From Oscillospiraceae bacterium (GTDB lineage Bacteria > Bacillota > Clostridia > Oscillospirales > Oscillospiraceae), in assembly GCA_020025615.1 (NCBI GenBank), contig JAHHRT010000001.1, positions 1 through 49,035 on the forward strand: a DNA stretch of 49,035 bases. Direction: 5' to 3'. Position 1 is the first letter of the stretch; the number at the start of each line of letters is the position of its first letter. The translations under genes were made by a program, and so were the position numbers. This document shows, piece after piece, positions 25,543 to 32,470 of the stretch. A model generated the notes under the pieces. The model saw nothing but the letters and a program-made list of their open reading frames with translations, was not told the origin of the DNA and did not search any database.

Positions 25543-27753
25543 ATGCGGTATCTCATGCTCTTTACCCTGGGCTTTGCCGGGGCGTGTACTGCCTGCGCCT
25601 ATCTGCTTTGGACCTTTCCCGCCGGAGCGGTGGCAGCCCTGGCACTGGCCTTCGCTCTATGGCTTCCGGGAAGGACCCATCGGCGCTGTAAGGCTGCATC
25701 CCGGATTCTTCTGGGCGTGGGCATGGGATTTTTATGGTTTTCTCTCTTTGGAGAATCCTATCTAAAACCAGTCGGGCAGCTGGAAGAAAAGACCCACAGT
25801 ACTGCGGTGATCCTTACGGACTACAGCCGGGAGGAGAACCACGGATCCTCCGCAGCCGGAATCCTTCGGTGGGAAGGAAAACCCTATGGGGTTCGGATTT
25901 ATCTCAAAGAGAATCTGAACCTAAAGCCTGGGGATTCGGTTCGGGGGGAATTTTCCTTCCGTGTTACGGCGGCAAAGAGCGGAAAATTCGGTCACTACTA
26001 TGCAGGCAAGGGAATCTTCCTCACAGGCTATCAAAAAGGGGAACTGGTGACCCGTTCGGTTACAAAAAGCCCCTGGTGGACGGCACCGGCACGGATGCGC
26101 CTACAGATTCAGAACAGAATCGATGATCTGTTCCCGGCGGATACAGCGGCCTTTGCAAGAGCCTTGGTGCTGGGAGACAGCGGTGTCCTGGATTATGGGA
26201 CGGCATCCGACCTCAGCGTCAGCGGTATTCGCCATATGGTGGCGGTATCCGGCCTGCATGTGTCCATTCTCTGCGCCCTGCTGGCGCTGTTGATTGGCAG
26301 AAGACGGTGGCTCACCTGTATTCTGGGCTTGCCGCTTCTGGCAATGTTCTGCGCCGTCACTGGGTTTACCCCTTCGGTGACCAGAGCTTCCATTATGATG
26401 GGCCTCATGATGATTGCCGGAGCCATTGACCGGGAATACGATCCCCTCACAGAGCTGTCTGCGGCAGTGCTGGTGATGACGGTTCTGAATCCCATGGTGG
26501 TTACCTCGGTGAGCTTTCAGCTGTCGGCTGCCAGCGTACTGGGCATCCTCCTGTTCTACGGGAAGGTCCGGGCCTGGCTCATGGCACGATTCAGAACGTA
26601 CAAGGGAATCCGCGGAAAGGCTGTGAAATGGTTCTGTACTTCGGCGGCAATCTCCCTTAGCACGCTGGTGTTTGTGACACCGATCAGCGCCTATTATTTT
26701 TGCAGTATCAGCCTCATTGCGCCGCTCACCAACCTGCTCACGGTATGGGCGGTGGTGTATATCTTCTGGGGCATCCTGGGGGTACTGCTTTTGGGCCTGT
26801 TCTTCCGGGCGGGAGCGGGAATCCTTGCCTATGGGGTTTCCTGGCTGATTCGCTATGTGTTGGGAATCGCCGGAATTCTGGCCCGGATTCCTTTGGCGGC
26901 GGTGTATACCCAGAGCCTGCCCGTCGTGATATGGCTGGTATCTGTCTATATTCTGGGAATTTTGTTCCTGGGCGGCAGGCGCAAGCGGCCCCAGTGGCTG
27001 CTTGGTTTAGGAACCCTTGGCCTTGCCATTGCATTGGGAATCTCCTGGCTTCTGCCCCTTCGGGACCACGCCCGCATGACCGTGCTGGACGTGGGACAGG
27101 GACAGTGCATTTTGCTGCAAAGCGGAGGCAGAAGCTTCCTGGTAGACTGCGGCGGAGATTGGGACGAGAAGGCGGCAGACCTGGCGGCCAAAACCCTTCT
27201 CAGCCAGGGCATCCACCGCCTGGACGGCCTGATCCTCACCCATTTCGACCGGGACCATGTGGGCGGTGCACCGGGGCTTCTCCATCGGGTGGATGCCCAG
27301 CGAATCTATCTGCCGGCGGGAGAAGCACTCCCGGCGGACCACCGAATCACGGTGGTGGAGCACAGCGCCAACCTGACCTTCGGAGATGCAAGCATCACCA
27401 TTTACGGCGGAGGCCCTGCCGCCGTGTCCAATGAAAACAGCCTGTGTGTCTTGTTTGACACGGGAGATTATGATATACTGATTACCGGGGACCGAAGCGC
27501 ATACGGCGAGCGGCTGCTCATGCGCACCTATCCGCTCCCCAAGGTGTCCTGCCTGGTTGCAGGGCATCACGGTGCAAAAGACTCCACCTGTCAGGAACTG
27601 CTGAACGCAGTGCAGCCGGACACGGTGATTATATCCGCCGGAAGGGATAATCCCTACGGGCATCCCGCAGGGGAGACCCTCTTCCGGCTGCGCCAATTCG
27701 GGTGCCGGGTCCTGAGAACGGACCGGGACGGCACTATTCTCATCAGGAGGTGA
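25543..27753 (+). CDS. comEC: ComEC/Rec2 DNA-uptake channel protein
   Basis: A 736-residue polytopic membrane protein. It has N-terminal hydrophobic segments and a DUF4131-like external domain, then the Competence domain (SGIRHMVAVSGLHVSIL, FTPSVTRASIMMGLMM). A C-terminal metallo-beta-lactamase-like nuclease domain follows, with VLDVGQGQCILLQSGG, THFDRDHVGG and AGHHGAKDS. It transports single-stranded DNA across the membrane in natural transformation; no other com gene is in the window. GGGAGG lies only 4 bases before ATG 25543. holA follows after 4 bases, a common clostridial arrangement. Confidence 0.93.
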   Translation: MRYLMLFTLGFAGACTACAYLLWTFPAGAVAALALAFALWLPGRTHRRCKAASRILLGVGMGFLWFSLFGESYLKPVGQLEEKTHSTAVILTDYSREENHGSSAAGILRWEGKPYGVRIYLKENLNLKPGDSVRGEFSFRVTAAKSGKFGHYYAGKGIFLTGYQKGELVTRSVTKSPWWTAPARMRLQIQNRIDDLFPADTAAFARALVLGDSGVLDYGTASDLSVSGIRHMVAVSGLHVSILCALLALLIGRRRWLTCILGLPLLAMFCAVTGFTPSVTRASIMMGLMMIAGAIDREYDPLTELSAAVLVMTVLNPMVVTSVSFQLSAASVLGILLFYGKVRAWLMARFRTYKGIRGKAVKWFCTSAAISLSTLVFVTPISAYYFCSISLIAPLTNLLTVWAVVYIFWGILGVLLLGLFFRAGAGILAYGVSWLIRYVLGIAGILARIPLAAVYTQSLPVVIWLVSVYILGILFLGGRRKRPQWLLGLGTLGLAIALGISWLLPLRDHARMTVLDVGQGQCILLQSGGRSFLVDCGGDWDEKAADLAAKTLLSQGIHRLDGLILTHFDRDHVGGAPGLLHRVDAQRIYLPAGEALPADHRITVVEHSANLTFGDASITIYGGGPAAVSNENSLCVLFDTGDYDILITGDRSAYGERLLMRTYPLPKVSCLVAGHHGAKDSTCQELLNAVQPDTVIISAGRDNPYGHPAGETLFRLRQFGCRVLRTDRDGTILIRR

Positions 27754-27757
27754 GCCT

Positions 27758-28807
27758 ATGGCAAAAAAGACGGCTTCCGCGGCAGGAGGCCTTTTAGAAC
27801 TGAAACAGATGTTAAAGGCCAAAGAGCTGGGGCGGCTGTATATTTTCCATGGAGAAGAAGTCTTCCTGATGAACCACTACCTGGCTCAGGTGAAAAAGCT
27901 GCTGGTGAATCCCCTCACAGAGTCCTTTAACTATCACCGCATGACCAGTGAGACTTTTGACTTGCGGGACTTTGGGGACGCGGTGGAGAACCTGCCTATG
28001 ATGGCGGAGCACACCTACATCCAGGTGGATGATATCGACTTTTTTAAGATGGCGGAGGGCGACCGAAATCGGATGATCGACATCCTCACTGACATCCCGG
28101 AATACTGCACCGTGGTCTTTACCTATGAGACCGTGGAGTGGAAGCCGGACAAGCGGATGAAGAAGCTCTGGGATGCAGTCAGCGAGAACGGCACCATTGT
28201 GGAGTTTGCCAAGCAGGATCAGCGGGATCTGATTGCCTGGGTGGGACGGCATTTTGCCGCCCGGGAGAAGCGGATTTCCACAGACCTCTGCGCCTACCTC
28301 ATCGACATTACCGGGGGCACCATGACAGCCCTTTCCGGGGAGATTGAGAAAATCTCCGCCTATTCTGCGGCAGGGGAAATCTGTCGGGCGGATATTGATG
28401 CTGTCACCGAGCCGGTGCTGGATGCGGTGGTGTTTCAGATGACCGACCTGATGAGCGCCGGAAAATATGCGGAAGCACTGGGAAAGCTCCAGCAGCTTCT
28501 CAAAATGCAGCAGGAGCCGCTGGCAATCCTGGGTGCAGTGGGCGGTCATTTCCGCCGCCTGGGTACGGCCCGGACGCTGCTGGACTGCGGTAAGAGCTCC
28601 CAGGAGCTGCAAAAGCTCTGCGGACTGCCGGATTATCCCGCACGGAAGAATATGGAGGCGGCAAGGCGGTTTTCCCCGAAGTTCTTTGAGAAAGCATCTC
28701 AGCTGATTCTGGAGACCGACTATCAGATGAAGACCTCCTTCGACGACCCGGTGCGGCTGCTGGAAATGCTGATTCTCCAGCTGGCACAGGAGGCAAGCCA
28801 TGGTTAA
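27758..28807 (+). CDS. holA: DNA polymerase III subunit delta
   Basis: A 349-residue clamp-loader subunit that opens the beta clamp. Typical features are LGRLYIFHGEEVFLMNHYLAQ near the N-terminus, NLPMMAEHTYIQV, and a C-terminal helical collar with LQQLLKMQQEPLAILGAVGGHFRRL. AGGAGG is 7 bases before ATG 27758. It overlaps the next gene by 8 bases. Confidence 0.93.
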   Translation: MAKKTASAAGGLLELKQMLKAKELGRLYIFHGEEVFLMNHYLAQVKKLLVNPLTESFNYHRMTSETFDLRDFGDAVENLPMMAEHTYIQVDDIDFFKMAEGDRNRMIDILTDIPEYCTVVFTYETVEWKPDKRMKKLWDAVSENGTIVEFAKQDQRDLIAWVGRHFAAREKRISTDLCAYLIDITGGTMTALSGEIEKISAYSAAGEICRADIDAVTEPVLDAVVFQMTDLMSAGKYAEALGKLQQLLKMQQEPLAILGAVGGHFRRLGTARTLLDCGKSSQELQKLCGLPDYPARKNMEAARRFSPKFFEKASQLILETDYQMKTSFDDPVRLLEMLILQLAQEASHG

Positions 28808-29399
28808 GATTAAAGAGGCCATCGTGGTGGAGGGCCGATATGATAAAAACACCCTGAGCCAGGTGGTGGATGCCACCATTCTGGAGACCTCTGGGTTTGG
28901 AATTTTCAAGGATAAGCAGCAGATGGATCTGCTGCGCCGGGTGGCAAAGGCCAAGGGCCTCATCGTATTCACCGATGCGGATGGGGCGGGCTTTGTGATT
29001 CGCAATCACATCAAAAGTGCCATTGACGGAAAATATCTGAAACACGCCTACACCCCGGATATTCTGGGCAAGGAGCGGCGCAAGGCTGCACCGGGCCGGG
29101 AAGGAAAACTGGGGGTAGAGGGTATGACCCCGGAAATTATTTTAGATGCCCTGAAAAAGGCCGGGGCCACCATAGAAGGGGAGAGCCAGGAGCCAAAGCA
29201 GGAGATCACCAAGCAGGATCTCATGGCGCTGGGGCTCTCCGGGGGGAAGAACAGCAGCGAAAAGCGGCTGGCTCTGCTGAAAGCATTGCGTCTTCCGGAA
29301 CGGATGACCACCAATGCCATGCTGGGTGCCCTCAATATACTGTACACCCGGGAGGAACTGATTCAGCTCCTCCGCAAGTTGGAGCAAGAAAATGGTTGA
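28800..29399 (+). CDS. RNase M5-like Toprim protein (Toprim plus DUF4093)
   Basis: A 199-residue protein with an N-terminal Toprim domain (IKEAIVVEGRYDKNTLSQVV with the catalytic Glu of VEGR, and LIVFTDADGAGF with the Asp pair). It has a C-terminal helical region resembling DUF4093 (GLSGGKNSSEKRLALLKALR). RNase M5 matures 5S rRNA. The family includes relatives whose role is not tested, and Toprim proteins of this length with DUF4093 are usually annotated as RNase M5 homologues. It overlaps holA and the ABC-F gene by 8 bases on each side, so the three are coupled. Confidence 0.8.
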   Translation: MVKIKEAIVVEGRYDKNTLSQVVDATILETSGFGIFKDKQQMDLLRRVAKAKGLIVFTDADGAGFVIRNHIKSAIDGKYLKHAYTPDILGKERRKAAPGREGKLGVEGMTPEIILDALKKAGATIEGESQEPKQEITKQDLMALGLSGGKNSSEKRLALLKALRLPERMTTNAMLGALNILYTREELIQLLRKLEQENG

Positions 29400-31254
29400 C
29401 ATTTCAGTAAAAAACCTGACAAAATTCTTCGTTATCGGAGAAAATCTCCTGGACGGTCTCTCTTTTGAGATTCAGGAAGGGGAGTGCGTTGCCATCCTGG
29501 GCCGGAACGGCTGCGGCAAAACCACCCTTTTTAAGATTCTCACCGGGGAGATGGACTACGACGACGGAGAAGTCTATATCAATCCCAATAAGAAGCTGGG
29601 CCTGATTTCTCAGATTCCCTATTTCCCGGAGGGATACACCGTGGAGGATGTGCTCCGCTCTGCCTACAGCGACATTACAGCCGTGAAGCGGAAGATGGAG
29701 AAGCTGGAAGCCGCCATGGCGGCAGGCGCCACAGAGCAGCAGCTGCGGGACTACGATGCCCTTTCCAACCGCTTCCAGTCCGGCGGCGGCTACGAAATGG
29801 ACGTGGAGGTAGACAAGATCTGCAACGGCCTTGCCATTACCCCACAGCAGCGGGTCCAGGAGTTTGACAGCCTTTCCGGCGGTGAGAAGACCCGGGTGAA
29901 CCTGGGCCGTCTGCTTCTGGAGAAGACGGATATTCTGCTTCTGGACGAGCCCACCAACCACCTGGACCTTCGGAGTGTGGAGTGGCTGGAAAGCTATATC
30001 AATGCCTTTAAGGGAACGGTGCTGGCGATTTCCCATGACCGTTACTTTATTGACCAGGTGGCAGACCGGGTGATCGAGATCTTCGAGGGCCGGGCGGAGT
30101 TCTACTCCGGCAACTACACCTACTACATGGACGAAAAGCAGGCCCGGTTTGATTTGCAGATGAAGCAGTACCAGCAGGAGCAGGCAAAGCTCAAGCAGCT
30201 GGGCTATACGGTGGAGCGAATGAAGGGCTGGGGTATTAACAACCGCACCCTTTACCGTCGGGCCATGTCCATCCAGCACCGAATGGAGCGCATTGAGAAG
30301 ACCAAGCGGCCCCAGAAGGAAAAAACCATGAAGGCCACCTTCGGAGAAAAAGACTTCTCCGGCGATGTGGTGTTCAAAATTAAAAATATGTCCAAGTCCT
30401 TTGATGACCGGACTCTGTTCTCTGACGTAAACCTCAACGTGGAGGGCGGCGAGCGAATTGCTTTGCTGGGCGACAACGGCACCGGAAAGTCCACCTTTAT
30501 CAAGTGCCTGCTGGGTGAGGAGGACTTTGGAGGCAAGATTCAGTTTGGCCCCACGGTGAAGTGGGGGTATCTGCCTCAGATTATCCACTTTGACCACCCG
30601 GAGCGGAGCCTTTACGACACCATGCTCTACGAAAAGAATTGCTCTCCCCAGGTGGCCCGGGATCGGCTGGGTGCCTTCCTGTTCCAGGGAGAGGACGTGT
30701 TCAAGAGCGTTGGCAACCTCTCCGGCGGTGAGCAGTCCCGGCTGCGGCTGTGTATGCTTATGGATGAGAAAATCAACCTTCTGATCCTGGACGAGCCTAC
30801 CAACCACTTGGATACCGCTTCCCGAGAGTGGGTGGAAGCTGCCATTGAGGAGTTTGAGGGAACCCTGCTGTTTGTCTCCCACGACCGTTACTTCATCGAG
30901 AAGTTTGCCGACCGGGTATGGCTTCTGGAGAATGGCGGGATTCGGGACTTCGCCTGCGGCTATCAGAAGTTCCGCTCCATTTTGGAGCATGAGGCCGCAG
31001 CAAAGCCCCAGGAGGTCCAGGCTCCCAAGCCCAAGAAGGAAAAGCCCCGGGGCGGCACCAAAGACCAGGATAAGCTGGTGCGCAAGCTGGAGCGGGAGAT
31101 TGAAAAGCAGGAGCAGGTCGTGGCGGAATATGATCCCAAAATCGAAGCAGCTGCCGCCGACTATCAGGAGCTCACCCGTCTCCTTGCAGAAAAAGAAGAG
31201 GCTGAAACCCTGCTCATGGAGCTGATGGAGCAGTGGGAGAGCGCCATGAGTTAA
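29392..31254 (+). CDS. ABC-F family ATPase (Uup/translation-factor type)
   Basis: A 620-residue soluble protein with two ABC domains and no membrane segment. First domain: Walker A LGRNGCGKTT, signature LSGGEKTRVNLGRLLL, Walker B ILLLDEPTNHLD. Second domain: LGDNGTGKST, LSGGEQSRLRLCML, LLILDEPTNHLD. The linker between them (residues about 240-320) is charged and helical, and a C-terminal coiled coil (KLVRKLEREIEKQEQVV) resembles Uup. ABC-F proteins act on ribosomes to resolve stalls or give antibiotic protection, or act in DNA maintenance (Uup). Nothing here points to resistance. Overlaps the RNase M5-like gene by 8 bases. Confidence 0.9.
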   Translation: MVDISVKNLTKFFVIGENLLDGLSFEIQEGECVAILGRNGCGKTTLFKILTGEMDYDDGEVYINPNKKLGLISQIPYFPEGYTVEDVLRSAYSDITAVKRKMEKLEAAMAAGATEQQLRDYDALSNRFQSGGGYEMDVEVDKICNGLAITPQQRVQEFDSLSGGEKTRVNLGRLLLEKTDILLLDEPTNHLDLRSVEWLESYINAFKGTVLAISHDRYFIDQVADRVIEIFEGRAEFYSGNYTYYMDEKQARFDLQMKQYQQEQAKLKQLGYTVERMKGWGINNRTLYRRAMSIQHRMERIEKTKRPQKEKTMKATFGEKDFSGDVVFKIKNMSKSFDDRTLFSDVNLNVEGGERIALLGDNGTGKSTFIKCLLGEEDFGGKIQFGPTVKWGYLPQIIHFDHPERSLYDTMLYEKNCSPQVARDRLGAFLFQGEDVFKSVGNLSGGEQSRLRLCMLMDEKINLLILDEPTNHLDTASREWVEAAIEEFEGTLLFVSHDRYFIEKFADRVWLLENGGIRDFACGYQKFRSILEHEAAAKPQEVQAPKPKKEKPRGGTKDQDKLVRKLEREIEKQEQVVAEYDPKIEAAAADYQELTRLLAEKEEAETLLMELMEQWESAMS

Positions 31255-31269
31255 TCCGGGATTTTAAGG

Positions 31270-31298
31270 TTGACACATTCGACCAAAAGTTCTATAAT
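31270..31298 (+). promoter_or_regulatory. consensus promoter of the Mrp gene
   Basis: TTGACA (31270-31275), 17-base spacer, TATAAT (31293-31298): full consensus, implying strong expression. Confidence 0.93.
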
Positions 31299-31331
31299 AC
31301 ACGCAGATAAGTTTGAAGGAGCGAAGAAACC

Positions 31332-32159
31332 ATGAGTTCTTGTAATGGAAATTGTTCCAGCTGCTCTTCTTCCGATTGTTCCGATCGGAAGGCCGAGAGC
31401 CTGCTGGCTACTCTGAACCCCAAATCCACTGTTAAAAAAGTCATTGCCGTTGTCTCCGGCAAGGGCGGTGTCGGCAAGTCCACCGTCACCTCCATGCTGG
31501 CTGTCGCAATGAGCCGGGAAGGCAAGCGTGTCGGCGTTCTGGACGCGGATATTACCGGTCCTTCCGCACCCACTGCCTTCGGTGTCAGCGAGTGCCAGGG
31601 TGCAAACGAGGATGGCCTCTATCCCGCACTCACCGAGACCGGCATCCAGGTGATGTCCATCAACCTGCTTCTGGATAACCCCGACGATCCTGTTGTCTGG
31701 CGCGGCCCCGTGCTTGCCGGCGCTGTGAAGCAGTTCTGGACCGATGTTATCTGGGAGGACGTGGACTATATGTTCGTGGATATGCCTCCCGGAACCGGCG
31801 ATGTCCCTCTCACCGTGTTCCAGAGCCTGCCTGTTGACGGTATTGTCATTGTCACCAGCCCCCAGGACCTGGTGTCCATGATTGTGGCAAAGGCTGTGAA
31901 GATGGCAAACATGATGAAGATTCCCGTGCTGGGCTTCGTGGAGAACTATTCCTATCTCCAGTGCCCGGACTGCGGAAAGAAGATTCAGGTCTTTGGTGAG
32001 AGCCACCTGGACGAGATTGCAGCGCAGTTCAATCTGCCCGTTCTGGCCCGTCTGCCTATCGATCCCAATGTTGCTGCCTGCTATGACAGCGGCAAGATGG
32101 AGACTGTGAACACCGATGCTGTGGCAGGCGTGATTGAAGCGGTTAAGAACGCCCAATAA
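31332..32159 (+). CDS. Mrp/NBP35-type Fe-S cluster carrier ATPase
   Basis: A 275-residue P-loop ATPase. A Cys-rich N-terminus (MSSCNGNCSSCSSSDCSD) resembles the NBP35 cluster site. SGKGGVGKS (42-50) is the deviant Walker A, VLDADITGPS the switch region, and YLQCPDCGKK carries the CxxC that bridges a cluster between two subunits. Such proteins deliver [4Fe-4S] clusters to apoproteins, which fits an organism with radical SAM enzymes. The bacterial DUF59 domain often fused to Mrp is absent. The ribosome site is AAGGAG, about 11 bases before ATG 31332. Confidence 0.92.
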   Translation: MSSCNGNCSSCSSSDCSDRKAESLLATLNPKSTVKKVIAVVSGKGGVGKSTVTSMLAVAMSREGKRVGVLDADITGPSAPTAFGVSECQGANEDGLYPALTETGIQVMSINLLLDNPDDPVVWRGPVLAGAVKQFWTDVIWEDVDYMFVDMPPGTGDVPLTVFQSLPVDGIVIVTSPQDLVSMIVAKAVKMANMMKIPVLGFVENYSYLQCPDCGKKIQVFGESHLDEIAAQFNLPVLARLPIDPNVAACYDSGKMETVNTDAVAGVIEAVKNAQ

Positions 32160-32174
32160 TAGTTTCAAAAAAGA

Positions 32175-32372
32175 CTGTTAAAAAGTAAGCACATCCCCGT
32201 GGACGGAAAGGAAGATTGTGCGAAGGAAACCCATCAGGGGCGCCTTTCACATTCCATCAACCGACTTTTTCAGAAAAAAGTTCTGAAAAGACGCCCCGGC
32301 GGGGAGAAAAGACTTTTCCGACACGCTGAGACTGCCGCAGTCCATAATGGACTGCGGCAGATTTTATTTTTC
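32175..32372 (+). ncRNA. unassigned structured RNA or 3' UTR/leader
   Basis: This 198-base gene-free segment folds into several stems by eye: GGAA-TGTG-GAAGG with CCTTT-CACA-TTCC (about 32208-32259), CTTTTTCAG with CTGAAAAG (about 32270-32290), CCCC-GGC-GGGG (about 32294-32304), then a strong terminator (32332-32371). I see no convincing promoter, so it may be the 3' UTR of the Mrp transcript. Equally it could be a riboswitch-like leader of the following fusion gene. No known family matched. Confidence 0.4.
32332..32371 (+). terminator. strong terminator upstream of the fusion gene
   Basis: Perfect CTGCCGCAGTCCA / TGGACTGCGGCAG hairpin with a T-rich tail (ATTTTATTTTT). Confidence 0.9.
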
Positions 32373-32470
32373 CGGAGCAGAAGCCGGGGAAGAGAGTTTA
32401 CCGAAGGGATTGCAGATACCGGGAAGTCCCCATTTGCCACCCCTTGAGAAAACTGTAAAGGAAGGTCATC

